NCBI GenBank assembly: GCA_017547585.1
Contig: JAFYPH010000023.1
Coordinates: 1-64,000 of the forward strand
DNA from: Bacteroidaceae bacterium
GTDB taxonomy: Bacteria > Bacteroidota > Bacteroidia > Bacteroidales > Bacteroidaceae
DNA: 64,000 nucleotides
Reading direction: 5' to 3'
Within the stretch, counting starts at the first letter, position 1. Every line of letters starts with the position of its first letter. The notes beneath the pieces were generated by a model. It saw nothing but the letters and a program-made list of their open reading frames with translations. It searched no databases and had not been told where the DNA came from. Positions 57,101 through 64,000 of this stretch are shown here, one piece after another. Position numbers and translations under genes: made by a program.

Positions 57101-57706
57101 AAATCGGGATTCGGAACATCTAATACTCCTAACGCTGTTGTCGGTACAACATGGAGCTCTTCTGATATTTGGATTCGCAAGAACTTCCGTCTCGATGGAA
57201 TGAATCGTCAGATGGCCGACAGCCTTGTGATGTTGATGACACACGACGAGGATTGCGAAATTTACATCAATGGTAAATTGCTTGCATCTTATGAGGGTCA
57301 CGACAACAACTATTCACAGGTAGAGTTCACCACAGCCGTTAAGAATGCTCTTCTTTTCGATGCAGAGAATACTATTGCCGTACACTGTCATCAGACTCAC
57401 GGTGGTCAGTTTATCGACCTCGGTATCTACCTTGTATCGTCACAGGGCCTTACAACATCTATCGGTGACGTTGCTGCCGACAATACTCCCCGCGTGGACA
57501 TCGACGCCAAGAACAAGACAGTTGCCATCGTTGGTGGCGGCTTCGGCGATGGCACACGTCTCGAGGTTGTTACAGCTTCGGGTACTGTAGTGAAGAATGT
57601 CATTGCAGGTAACGACGAGGTCAGCCTCTCTACAATTCCTGCAGGCGTGTACGTGCTTCGTTACGCAGATGGTAACAGAAAGCACACTTGCAAAGTGGTA
57701 ATCTAA
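54188..57706 (+). CDS. Multi-domain glycoside hydrolase family 2 protein, 1172 aa
   Basis: N-terminal export signal with a possible lipobox (NSLSC, Cys26). Two beta-sandwich units follow (WKYVTSEPASGWKNVSFDDS near 65; WKYVTETPADSLTWMNPEFN near 210), then a GH2 core: sugar-binding domain (WAEYPRPQMERKEWQSLNGL; FAYKRTFTVPSNWKERRLLL), Ig domain and TIM barrel with acid/base Glu773 (VLFNES) and nucleophile Glu837 (VCGEYGG). A third sandwich unit (MWKMTTTQPSSDWFKPEFDD) lies near 940-1080. The last 70 residues (VDIDAKNKTVAIV ... AGVYVLRYADGNRKHTCKVV) look like a type IX secretion C-terminal domain. Beta-galactosidase/mannosidase-type activity is inferred; true substrate unknown. Confidence 0.88.
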   Translation: MSMKKFIMSCATFLLTAVCMANSLSCSGSGNSQLPRESAGYTIDESGFTTLPVIPVSTDAKTEWKYVTSEPASGWKNVSFDDSAWKTGYNSFGTKTTNSTSWTTTDIWMRKEFTLEGCTAQVIDSLLLSVAHDEDCQIYINGVVAAELDGWEDYKNIAISDKAKAAIKVGEKNILAVHCYNGGAPGVIDVGLYKHALATSVTFFNVAKVAPTTWKYVTETPADSLTWMNPEFNDSVWSEGQAGFGYKRTTQVINTQWTTSDLWLRKKVSFKGFSKKDLQSLKLTVVRDGVCEIYFNGVLAAALKNNGIKTEEVAISEEALNAISPEGETTIAVHIYRTNSQKYFDASLACKAEGLLAPVQWEMKKAPLMSIFAKDVDPNNVWAEYPRPQMERKEWQSLNGLWGFQPLFTDKEGLPDDVYGLEILVPYPVESALSGIMEDYRRFAYKRTFTVPSNWKERRLLLHFEAVDCECEVFVNGQSVGTHAGGYEPFSFDVTNYLTAEGEQELVVKVYDPTDYGNYARGKQTLFPGGIMYTSTSGIWQSVWMEPVEDVYIENYTVVPDVDNSSVTVKVNVKGNQAAKAVIAVKDGDKVVSKAETVVSEKATISVPDAKLWSPDSPFLYDLDITLVDGEENVDAVKGYFGMRKISLGKVGDYTKMFLNNEPLFHMGPLDQGFWPDGLYTAPTDAAMLYDIEMTKQMGFNMIRKHIKIEPRRWYYHCDRLGLLVWQDMPSPNSYSSITPPALDKTKFKKELRAMIDNLYNSPCIIMWVLFNESQARHDVESLVKYIKMVDPSRLANQDSQYGVHSTYVGDVWDIHHYPNPAYVSCANKDLANVCGEYGGLKFKVDGHTWGAGDWGYATMNSRQELMDTYEAYVFDLIKFSSAFGMGGAVYTQTTDVEIEINGLITYDRAVVKVDVPKLAEINKRLTNIVYQKDTIIPTAVDGGTMWKMTTTQPSSDWFKPEFDDSSWKEKKSGFGTSNTPNAVVGTTWSSSDIWIRKNFRLDGMNRQMADSLVMLMTHDEDCEIYINGKLLASYEGHDNNYSQVEFTTAVKNALLFDAENTIAVHCHQTHGGQFIDLGIYLVSSQGLTTSIGDVAADNTPRVDIDAKNKTVAIVGGGFGDGTRLEVVTASGTVVKNVIAGNDEVSLSTIPAGVYVLRYADGNRKHTCKVVI

Positions 57707-57726
57707 TAATTATCAGTCGATAAATA

Positions 57727-57763
57727 AAAAACTTCAGCCTCTCTCGGGGCTGAAGTTTTTTTA
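57727..57763. terminator. Bidirectional terminator
   Basis: Stem AAAAACTTCAGCC/GGCTGAAGTTTTT (57727-57739 with 57748-57760) with A and T tracts on both sides. It serves the GH2 gene and probably the convergent PfkB kinase gene. Confidence 0.9.
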
Positions 57764-57870
57764 TGCTCTTGTGCTTGAGCCGGCCGTTTGGCTGGTGAGC
57801 GTATAAAGAAAGGCTGTCGATGCCCTTGGCACCAAACAGCCCTCTATATAATGCTAATTGCCTGTTGCGG

Positions 57871-58806
57871 CTATCTCTTTTCTGCGTCAATCATTCCTTT
57901 GCTGCCGAGGTACGAGACTGAGCGCGACGCAGTCGCGCAAGCAATCTGTAGACATTCGCGAATGTTCTCTACGTTCATACGTTCGTTAGAGAGAATCTCC
58001 CTCTCGCACAGGCAGGCAATAAATTGGCTCGTTGTCCAGTCGCCCGCGCCTTCCCAGTCTACCACATTCTCATTTGGGACGGAGTCTACCTTTGTCCACT
58101 CCTGCCCGCCGAGGCTGAATTCCAGCCCCTCGGCTCCCAATGTGCGTATGAAGAGCTTGTCGGGGTGCTTGCCCACGAACGAGAGGTCGCCCACCTTTTC
58201 GTGGCTGAACTTTATAATGTCGCTGACCTCCACCGCTTTCAGGAATTTTTTCTTGTCAGCGTCGCCTTCGGGCTCGAAGTAGACAAGCGTGCCGCGTTTG
58301 CGCAGTTCGGCAGCCAGATAGCGCAGTCCCGCCTCTGCCGCATCGAAGAAGAAGATGTCCGGTGCAAAGTCCAGGCTCTCCATGAACGCCGGCGCCTCGT
58401 CGCGCACACGAATGTATCTGCGCCTCGGGAAACGGCTGCCCGGCGATGTTGCCCTGAACGACGTAGTGTGTTCTCCGCTCATCTTGTCTCGTTTGTGGGT
58501 GCAGCGCAGCAGTGTCGTTCCACCGTGAGCGCTGTTCTCCACGAAACGAACGTCGGCTCCGTATCTGTGTAGGTCATCCTTTATCTTCAGCCCCTGTTCC
58601 GAGAGGTCAAGGTGGGCGATGGGGAAGCTCTGCACTCCAAGATAGGGGAGTATGCTTGCGACGTTTCCGCAGGTGTTTCCAACGCACTCTGTAACTACTG
58701 TTTCCGTAAATTTGTTGGCTTTGCCGATGATGAATCCGTTGGGGTATTCGCGAGTGACTATAGTGTCAAGAGCAAAGTTTCCGCTTAGCAAGCAGCTCTT
58801 TCTCAT
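57871..58806 (-). CDS. PfkB family carbohydrate/nucleoside kinase, 311 aa
   Basis: Ribokinase-like fold: LLSGNFALDTIV at the start, substrate-lid region around residues 36-60 (VTECVGNTCGNVASILPYLG), ATP-binding strand near 216-225, and the anion-hole motif GAGD (253-256) with catalytic Asp256. The usual second conserved GDxFxxGF motif is altered to GDWTTSQFI, suggesting a diverged substrate. Substrate unknown. The ATG at 58806 begins the first strand; an upstream extension overlaps the preceding gene. Second gene of a two-gene operon with the 147-residue protein, 11 bp apart. Confidence 0.83.
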   Translation of the reverse strand: MRKSCLLSGNFALDTIVTREYPNGFIIGKANKFTETVVTECVGNTCGNVASILPYLGVQSFPIAHLDLSEQGLKIKDDLHRYGADVRFVENSAHGGTTLLRCTHKRDKMSGEHTTSFRATSPGSRFPRRRYIRVRDEAPAFMESLDFAPDIFFFDAAEAGLRYLAAELRKRGTLVYFEPEGDADKKKFLKAVEVSDIIKFSHEKVGDLSFVGKHPDKLFIRTLGAEGLEFSLGGQEWTKVDSVPNENVVDWEGAGDWTTSQFIACLCEREILSNERMNVENIRECLQIACATASRSVSYLGSKGMIDAEKR

Positions 58807-58817
58807 AATGCCGGTTT

Positions 58818-59261
58818 TTAATTGTTGTTCTTTATCTCCTCTAAAAGCTCCATATAAACATCGTAGGTGTTCAAATAGCTGTACTCCTTTTTCAATCTTT
58901 TGGCGCACAGCCAATTACCACCCTTGAAGGCTGTTGCCGGATGTTCGTAGTCGGGAGTGTACAAGAAAAGCTCCTGCTTGTTCGAGTCCCATACTATGGC
59001 GTCTTCGTCCACGTATTTTGAATAGAGACTCGAGGCTACGGTGGCGCTTTTGTAAGAGAGAATTTTTACCCCCTCGGGTGTTTGGCCGTATCTGTAGCTG
59101 TTACCAATGACAGGCATATGCGGGGCGCGTCCCTCATTGTCGCATATGGGGCTCTTGAATGCATCTTCGAGACGTTCGTCGTTTAATGCATCCGGGAGTG
59201 TGGGCTCTGTATAAGAGTCTATCTTCTCTTGAATCAATTTTTTTACATCTTCAATATCCAT
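58818..59261 (-). CDS. Hypothetical protein in the PfkB operon, 147 aa
   Basis: Soluble, no signal peptide. Begins MDIEDVKKLIQEKIDSYTEP; a polar middle with many Tyr (NSYRYGQTPEGVKILSYKSA, SLYSKYVDEDAIVWDSNKQE) and an end helix YDVYMELLEEIKNNN. No family recognised. It lies 11 bp upstream of the PfkB kinase gene, and its promoter is the -7 box in repeat E, 58 bp upstream. Confidence 0.65.
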   Translation of the reverse strand: MDIEDVKKLIQEKIDSYTEPTLPDALNDERLEDAFKSPICDNEGRAPHMPVIGNSYRYGQTPEGVKILSYKSATVASSLYSKYVDEDAIVWDSNKQELFLYTPDYEHPATAFKGGNWLCAKRLKKEYSYLNTYDVYMELLEEIKNNN

Positions 59262-59318
59262 AATTCTTTAATAGTTATTGTGTGGGATTTTACAAAGGTG
59301 TTTTTGTCGGTAGTGTAT

Positions 59319-59379
59319 CAAAGATACGAACAAACGAGCAAAATACAAAGCTTGCTTTGATATTTTACTGCGAGTGCAG
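59319..59379 (-). repeat. Promoter-palindrome repeat, copy E, with PfkB-operon promoter
   Basis: On the minus strand: CTGCACTCGCAG, AAAATATCAA, palindrome AAAGCAAGCTTT, TTTTGCTCGTTTG, and TATCTTTG (59326-59319). Identical to copy D over the unit apart from the two bases before the box. It lies between the zinc-ribbon gene and the 147-residue gene that it would drive. Confidence 0.85.
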
Positions 59380-59415
59380 CAAATGTTCTGCAGGAATAGC
59401 CGTTGCGCACCCTCT

Positions 59416-59598
59416 CTATTGCTTTTCCATATAGCCCCACGCACATTTGCTACACTTGTAACCTCCCGAAGAGTATGGGCCTTTGTGGTTGCCCAAGCAC
59501 GATAGACACACTCTGAAGCCACATTTGTCACATACGTACCATGTCCACGCTGCCGAATACTCTCTACCACAATTCTGACAAGGAATCAAAAAACTCAT
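59416..59598 (-). CDS. Double zinc-ribbon small protein, 60 aa
   Basis: Four CxxC pairs: CQNC, CDKC, CLSC and CSKC (residues 7-10, 28-31, 36-39 region, 49-52), with aromatic residues between (SAAWTWYVCDKCGF). This is enough to bind two zinc ions. No other domain is present. Family not identified; such ribbons bind nucleic acid or protein. Own short gene, upstream of repeat E on the same strand. Confidence 0.7.
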   Translation of the reverse strand: MSFLIPCQNCGREYSAAWTWYVCDKCGFRVCLSCLGNHKGPYSSGGYKCSKCAWGYMEKQ

Positions 59599-59734
59599 AA
59601 TTCTATATATTTTAATTGGTTAATAATCTCTCGTTTCTCTCAATTTTACGAAGGCGCCCGGCCGATTCATTGCCCTTTTTATCATTCGTTTGGCCGCCCT
59701 CTGTAGATTATACTGCACTCGTGGCCCAATTGTT

Positions 59735-59767
59735 ACAAAAAAAGCCCGGGCATTTGCCCGAGCTTTT
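59735..59767 (-). terminator. Terminator of the GH16 gene
   Basis: Stem AAAGCCCGGGCA/TGCCCGAGCTTT with one mismatch and an ATTT loop; a seven-T run follows on the minus strand. About 80 bp after the GH16 stop. The rest of 59599-59848 shows no gene. Confidence 0.8.
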
Positions 59768-59848
59768 AATTTATATAGTGTGAGTTTCTTTGTTGAATGT
59801 TAGCTTTCAATAAGATAGCTTCTTAAAAAATAATGCAACGAAGTGGAA

Positions 59849-60622
59849 TTATTTTTTTAGTTCGTAGAATTTTACCCAGTCGACAATCATTTTTGCGGGA
59901 AGCTCCTTGGGGTCGGCCTTGCCCACCCAGCGGCCCTCAATCTGCATGTCTATGAGCAGAAAGAAAGGTGTTCCGAACGGGAACTGTCCTTTCAGGGGAG
60001 TCTCTATGCGCGGATAGGTGAATGTGTGGCGGCCGTTCACCGAGAATACGAGGCTGTCGGGGAGAATCTCCACTGCATACACATTGTATTTGTCGTCGCC
60101 TTTTATAGGGGCTGTGTCCGAATTTTTTGGCTCTTTCTTATTCAACCTGAAAGTATAGTGTGTGTGCACTGTCTGATAGGCTTTCGTCTCGTGGCTCAGA
60201 CGCTCCATAATGTCAATCTCGCCACCGTCGGGCCAGGGACCATATTCGGGGAGCATCCATATTGCGGGCCACGCTCCCTTCGCGCCTTGCAGACGTGCCT
60301 TAACCTCTATCTTTCCGTGGGTGATGTTGAACTTTCCCTTTGTGTATATGCCACCGGTAAGGTAGGGAGCAGTGTCCTGCGGCAGATAGTCGTTTACGAG
60401 GCCAATAAGAGTCATTTTTCCATCCGAATAGTCGTAGCATTTTTCGTCGGATGTCATATAATTCTCCCAGTCTGAGGTGCCGCGGGGAATCTTGCTCCAT
60501 CGGTCGCTGCGCAGCTCTTTACCGCTGAAATTCTCTTTCCACACAAGTTTGTACTTCGGCTTTTGAGCGGTTGCGCCCAGCGCCAGCAGTGCAATTATTG
60601 AAACTGTGAGTATTCTTTTCAT
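59849..60622 (-). CDS. GH16 family glycoside hydrolase (beta-glucanase-like), 257 aa
   Basis: Signal peptide MKRILTVSIIALLALGATAQ. The GH16 catalytic motif EIDIME is intact (Glu135 nucleophile, Asp137, Glu140 acid/base). WPAIWMLPEYGPWPDGG precedes it and MQIEGRWVGKADPKELPAKM with VDWVKFYEL closes the jelly roll. These enzymes cut beta-1,3/1,4-glucans, agar- or mucin-type chains; the motif fits the laminarinase/lichenase branch, but substrate is not certain. No SusCD pair nearby. Confidence 0.9.
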   Translation of the reverse strand: MKRILTVSIIALLALGATAQKPKYKLVWKENFSGKELRSDRWSKIPRGTSDWENYMTSDEKCYDYSDGKMTLIGLVNDYLPQDTAPYLTGGIYTKGKFNITHGKIEVKARLQGAKGAWPAIWMLPEYGPWPDGGEIDIMERLSHETKAYQTVHTHYTFRLNKKEPKNSDTAPIKGDDKYNVYAVEILPDSLVFSVNGRHTFTYPRIETPLKGQFPFGTPFFLLIDMQIEGRWVGKADPKELPAKMIVDWVKFYELKK

Positions 60623-60648
60623 CGTTCTTTTTTATGAAGGGATAAATT

Positions 60649-60679
60649 AAGAGGGATACGTGAAAAACGCACCCCTCTT
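60649..60679 (-). terminator. Hairpin between DUF2582 and GH16 genes
   Basis: Arms AAGAGGG (60649-60655) and CCCTCTT (60673-60679) plus an inner GTG/CAC. No strong T run follows on the minus strand, so it may be a weak terminator. Confidence 0.45.
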
Positions 60680-60701
60680 TATCTTTTTGAAAAATTAAGG
60701 A

Positions 60702-60902
60702 TTACTTGAGAGCGAAAATCTCTTCGTCTTCAACAATGCATGAGAAGATTTTATCCTCACGAAGAAGCCATCCGAGACCCAAGTAAAGTTCTTTCTCTTT
60801 CAATTTTGCAGCAGTTTTAATCTCTTTAAGGGTCAAACCCTCAGAGCCGTTCAGGGCATTCCAAATGCGACCTGCGATTTCTCCAGCTTTCTCTGTCATC
60901 AT
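60702..60902 (-). CDS. DUF2582 winged-helix protein, 66 aa
   Basis: MMTEKAGEIAGRIWNALNGS, then LTLKEIKTAAKLKEKELYLG (HTH helices) and LGWLLREDKIFSCIVEDEEI (wing) match the small winged-helix DUF2582 proteins of Bacteroidota. The winged helix suggests DNA or protein binding; targets unknown. Own promoter box at 60954-60961 and a 50-nt leader. Confidence 0.85.
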   Translation of the reverse strand: MMTEKAGEIAGRIWNALNGSEGLTLKEIKTAAKLKEKELYLGLGWLLREDKIFSCIVEDEEIFALK

Positions 60903-60953
60903 AATTTCGTTTATAAGTTTAACTTTTTAAATTAAAGTTTTGATTTTCGGGCG

Positions 60954-60961
60954 CAAAGGTA
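60954..60961 (-). promoter_or_regulatory. -7 box of the DUF2582 gene
   Basis: TACCTTTG on the minus strand, about 52 bp upstream of the ATG. Confidence 0.55.
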
Positions 60962-61071
60962 TATTTATTCATTGACAATGATGTTATTTTATTGAAAAAT
61001 TAAACAAATTTTAACTTTTCGGCGCCTCTTTTTCTCTTTTCTTTACCCGTTTGGTAAGAAAAAGTTACAAG

Positions 61072-61551
61072 TTAGTCATTTTTAGGCTCTTGCGCGAAAT
61101 TTTTTCCAGCGCGAAACTCCTCCCAGATGCGTGCAGCCTCCTCGACCATTTTAACACACGGGCGTTTCTTGAAGTACTCTGTAGTGCGCTCCTCGGGTGT
61201 GGGTGGGGTAGGCGCGCTCTTGGCGAGTCCCAGCAGTTCGGCGCATATTGTCGAGCCGTTGCGGCGCTTGAACTCCTCGGCGAGCATCTGCACTATTCTG
61301 TAGTTCTCTTCCTTGCCCTCGCGGCTCTTGCCGTCGGTGCATCCTGTCTCAAGGCCTGCGAGCATGAATAGTCCGCATGCAGCGCCGCACGTCTGGCGCA
61401 TGCGGCCGATGCCGCCGCCAAACGATGCTGCCATTTTCAGTGCCTGTTCGCGTGTGAATCCGTAATCCTCGGCGTAGGCGGCAACCACCGCCTGTGAACA
61501 GTTGAATCCCTCTTTAAAAAGCTCAACGGCCTTTTCTATTTTGCTTTCCAT
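61072..61551 (-). CDS. C_GCAxxG_C_C family redox-type protein, 159 aa
   Basis: The signature is complete: FNCSQAVV (first Cys), MAASFGGGIGRMRQTCGAAC with the GxACG-like core CGAACG, a distal ETGC, and Cys residues TICAELLG and KRPCVKMV. Proteins of this family are thought to be redox-active or metal-binding, often next to electron-transfer genes; the exact role is not established. It starts 20 bp after the M3 peptidase stop, so it is in the same leftward transcript. Confidence 0.87.
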   Translation of the reverse strand: MESKIEKAVELFKEGFNCSQAVVAAYAEDYGFTREQALKMAASFGGGIGRMRQTCGAACGLFMLAGLETGCTDGKSREGKEENYRIVQMLAEEFKRRNGSTICAELLGLAKSAPTPPTPEERTTEYFKKRPCVKMVEEAARIWEEFRAGKNFAQEPKND

Positions 61552-61571
61552 TATTTCTTCGAATTTATAGG

Positions 61572-63683
61572 TTAGTCAATCAATCCTCGGCGACGCAAGA
61601 GAGCCTGAGGGTTGGGGTCGGCTCCGCGGAACTTGCGATACTGCACCATGGGGTCCTCGCTGCCACCCATTTCGAGCAGATGCTGGAACGCCTTCGCTGT
61701 TGCGGGGTCAAAGATTCCGCGCTCCTTGAAAAGCTCGAATGCATCGGCGTCGAGAACTTCGGCCCACAGGTAAGCATAGTAGCCCACTGCATAGCCGCTG
61801 TTGAACACGTGCGAGAAGTTGCATGTGCGGTAGCGGTACTCAATCTCGGGGATGAATCCAATCTCGGCGCGCAGCTCCTTCTCGAATTCGTTGCAGTCGA
61901 AATTGTCGTAGTTTGTCAGGCGGTGCATGCGCATGTCGAGCAGTGCCGCTGCCACAAGCTCGGTAGTCTCGAAGCCCGAATTGAAGTGCGACGCCTTTTT
62001 AATCTTCTCGATAAGCTCGTCGGGGATAGCCTCGCCGCTCTTGTAGTGCTTAGCGTAGCTCTTGAGTACCTCTGTCTCCATTGCCCAATGCTCGTAAATC
62101 TGCGAGAAGAGCTCCACAAAGTCGTGTTTCACGTTTGTGCCGCTCACCGAGGGGTAGTGTGTCTGTGTCATCAGCCCGTGCAGCGCGTGGCCGAACTCGT
62201 GGAACAATGTCAGTGTCTCGTCGATGTTCAGCAGCGAGGGTGTCTCGCCCGATGCGGGGGTGAAGTTACATACGTTCACAATCATGGGGCGGCGGTTGTA
62301 CTCGCCCAAGTTCACCTGATTGATGAAATTTGTCATCCACGCACCCGAGCGCTTCGACTGACGGGGGAAATAGTCGCCGTAGAAGATTCCAAGATGGTTC
62401 TTGTTCTCGTCGAGTACCTCCCACACCTTCACGCTGTCGTGGTACAGGGGAATGTCGTTGCGTTTCGCAAAGCCCAGGCCGAACAATTTTGTTGCGCAGT
62501 CGAATGCTCCGTTGCACACATTCTCGAGCTTGAAGTAGGGCTTAATCTCATTCTCGTCGAGTGAATATTTTGCTTTGCGCAGCTTCTCTGTGTAGTACAT
62601 CCAGTCCCAGCCGGCGAGTTTGAAGCCACCCTTCTCGCTGTCGATGAGTGCCTGCAACTCTTTTGCCTCGTCGCTCGCGCGCTTGATGGCTGCCTCCCAT
62701 ATGCTGTTCATAAGTTCGGTTGCAGCGTCGGGGGTCTTTGCCATCTTCACGTCCATCTTGAAGTCGGCGTATGTGTCGAAGCCCAAAAGGCGCGCCTTCT
62801 GCAGACGAAGGTCGAGAATGTTGCGTATAATCTCTTTGTTGTTGTATTTGTTGTCGTTGTCGCCGCGGTTGTAGTAGGCCTTGTAGATTTTCTCGCGCAG
62901 GTCGCGGTTGTCGGCATACTGCAGGAAGGGAATGCAACTGGGCTTGTCGAGTGTGAAGAGCCAGCCCTCGACCTTAGCCTCTGCGGCAGCCTCGCGGGCA
63001 GCAGCGCGCACACCCTCGGGGAGTCCACTCAGGTCCTTCTCGTCGGTGATTATCAACTGGAACGCCTTTGAGTCGGCGAGCAGGTTGCTGCCAAATTCAA
63101 TGGCTGCAAGGCCCAGTTTGGTGTCAATGTCGAGCAGTTTTTTCTTGTTCTCGGCGTCGAGCAATGCACCGCCGCGAACAAACTCCTTATAATAATTTTC
63201 GAGGACTATTGTCTGCTCCTCGTTCAGGCCCAATGTCGCGCGGTTGTCATAGAGTGTGCGTATGCGGTCGAACAGTTTTTCGTTCATGAAAATGTAACCG
63301 TTGAGTTCTGTCAGTTTGGGGCTGATGCTGTTCTCTGTCTGCAACATTTCGTCGTTGGCGTCACTCTCGTTCAGTGTAAAGAATATGCAACTAACCTTGT
63401 CGAGCAGACGTCCGCTCAATTCCAGCGCGTCGATGGTGTTTGCGTATGTTGGTGCCTCGGGGTTGTCGATAATCTTCTGAATATCAGCCTTCTTCTTGGC
63501 TATTCCCTGCTCGAAGGCCGGCAGAAAGTCGGCAGTCTTGTACAAGGCAAACTCGGGCGCGCCGAAAGGTGCGTTGCTCTCCTTGCACAGCGCGTTTGCA
63601 CTCTCTGCGGTGTTGCTGTTACATGATGTCTGCATAAGCATTGCTGTAAAAATGATTAATGGAATGTAAAATACTTTTTTCAT
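61572..63683 (-). CDS. M3 family metallopeptidase (peptidyl-dipeptidase Dcp-like), lipoprotein, 703 aa
   Basis: Signal MKKVFYIPLIIFTAMLMQTS and lipobox Cys21, so it is anchored in the envelope. The zinc motif HEFGHALHGL and a downstream Glu (FVELFSQIYEHW) are intact; AWMTNFINQVNLGEYNRRPM and VFNSGYAVGYYAYLWAEVLD are typical of Dcp/oligopeptidase A. Cleaves dipeptides from the C-termini of short peptides. The ATG at 63683 is chosen because a -7 box (63730-63737) leaves only about 11 nt before the alternative start ten codons upstream. Leads the transcript with the C_GCAxxG_C_C gene. Confidence 0.93.
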   Translation of the reverse strand: MKKVFYIPLIIFTAMLMQTSCNSNTAESANALCKESNAPFGAPEFALYKTADFLPAFEQGIAKKKADIQKIIDNPEAPTYANTIDALELSGRLLDKVSCIFFTLNESDANDEMLQTENSISPKLTELNGYIFMNEKLFDRIRTLYDNRATLGLNEEQTIVLENYYKEFVRGGALLDAENKKKLLDIDTKLGLAAIEFGSNLLADSKAFQLIITDEKDLSGLPEGVRAAAREAAAEAKVEGWLFTLDKPSCIPFLQYADNRDLREKIYKAYYNRGDNDNKYNNKEIIRNILDLRLQKARLLGFDTYADFKMDVKMAKTPDAATELMNSIWEAAIKRASDEAKELQALIDSEKGGFKLAGWDWMYYTEKLRKAKYSLDENEIKPYFKLENVCNGAFDCATKLFGLGFAKRNDIPLYHDSVKVWEVLDENKNHLGIFYGDYFPRQSKRSGAWMTNFINQVNLGEYNRRPMIVNVCNFTPASGETPSLLNIDETLTLFHEFGHALHGLMTQTHYPSVSGTNVKHDFVELFSQIYEHWAMETEVLKSYAKHYKSGEAIPDELIEKIKKASHFNSGFETTELVAAALLDMRMHRLTNYDNFDCNEFEKELRAEIGFIPEIEYRYRTCNFSHVFNSGYAVGYYAYLWAEVLDADAFELFKERGIFDPATAKAFQHLLEMGGSEDPMVQYRKFRGADPNPQALLRRRGLID

Positions 63684-63729
63684 ATTGTATTGTGTGTTAA
63701 TATAGTTTTTCATCTGTTGGCTGCGACTG

Positions 63730-63737
63730 CAAAATTA
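63730..63737 (-). promoter_or_regulatory. -7 box of the M3 peptidase gene
   Basis: TAATTTTG on the minus strand, 46 bp upstream of the preferred ATG. Confidence 0.5.
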
Positions 63738-63844
63738 ATCAATTATTTTGTATAGTTCGTCCTTAAAAGGCCTCTCGCTTGCTCTTTGTGCCCAATTTAA
63801 CAAAAACTATATGTGAAAAACTCTATAATAAGGTAGAAAATTCG

Positions 63845-63852
63845 TATCTTCG
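63845..63852 (+). promoter_or_regulatory. -7 box of ettA
   Basis: TATCTTCG, 61 bp upstream of the ettA ATG. Confidence 0.55.
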
Positions 63853-63913
63853 CACATTAAAATGCGCGAAACGCACATTTTTCAAATAGTAATTATCAGT
63901 TTAACTAAACAAT

Positions 63914-64000
63914 ATGGCAACAGTTGACGACAAAAAGATTATCTTTTCGATGGTAGGTCTCAGCAAGACTATCAAACAGACAAACAAACAGATTCTAAAG
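63914..64000 (+). CDS. ettA: EttA, energy-dependent translational throttle (ABC-F), first 29 codons
   Basis: MATVDDKKIIFSMVGLSKTI and the following KQTNKQILK are the start of an ABC-F ATPase close to EttA, which begins KKIIFSMVGVSK in most Bacteroidota. EttA binds the ribosomal E site and gates the first peptide bond according to ATP level. The gene runs off the window end, so Walker motifs cannot be checked. Confidence 0.8.
   Translation, partial: MATVDDKKIIFSMVGLSKTIKQTNKQILK

Overview
The window is a 64 kb stretch of chromosome from a member of the Bacteroidales, most likely a gut species. The evidence is: start sites follow TAnnTTTG-type -7 boxes (many TATCTTTG/TATCTTCG copies) and Shine-Dalgarno sequences are weak or absent; gldE follows ssb; there are BspA-like LRR_5 proteins and glycoside hydrolases of families 110, 2 and 16; and a COX24-like mini-protein lies next to HU. 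I cannot name the genus from the sequence alone.

Layout. 0-0.3 kb: tRNA-Glu and tRNA-Ser. 0.4-12.4 kb: surface-polysaccharide and envelope genes (GNAT/FemAB-like protein, three leftward glycosyltransferases, a rightward flippase-glycosyltransferase-M23 peptidase-C69 dipeptidase run) and a phosphohexomutase. 12.4-18.7 kb: an AT-rich accessory island between the phosphohexomutase gene and rng. It is flanked by a 317-319 bp direct repeat that duplicates the 3' end and terminator of rng. Its cargo is small orphan genes, a signal-less LRR_5 protein and a DUF2779 protein that looks like a Cas4-type Fe-S nuclease joined to a DnaQ-type exonuclease. 18.7-24.5 kb: conserved core genes (rng, COX24-like, HU, ssb, gldE, phosphopantetheinyl transferase, HdeD/DUF308).

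24.5-40 kb: an ABC-type ATPase, then two tripartite export systems. One is a TetR-TolC-adaptor-RND operon ending in a PII-like protein. The other is a TolC-HlyD-ABC-FtsX operon divergent from an RegA-like regulator and its kinase; a second permease gene in it survives only as a 58-codon stub. 40-48.3 kb: secA with a small partner, a GH110 alpha-1,3-galactosidase lipoprotein and groES-groEL. 48.4-49.4 kb: non-coding, with four tandem copies of a hairpin-rich 143-150 bp BIME-like unit and a separate 125-nt extended inverted repeat. 49.4-64 kb: an LRR lipoprotein, queA, a lipoprotein of unknown role, SIMPL, ribE, nitroreductase, a 1172-residue GH2 protein, a PfkB kinase operon, a zinc ribbon protein, GH16, DUF2582, a C_GCAxxG_C_C protein, an M3 peptidase, and the first 29 codons of ettA.

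The two strongest unexplained signals are (1) the island bounded by a duplicated rng 3' end, and (2) a dispersed promoter module. In the module a palindrome, whose arms change in a compensatory way between copies, covers the -33 element of promoters for ssb, secA and the PfkB operon.
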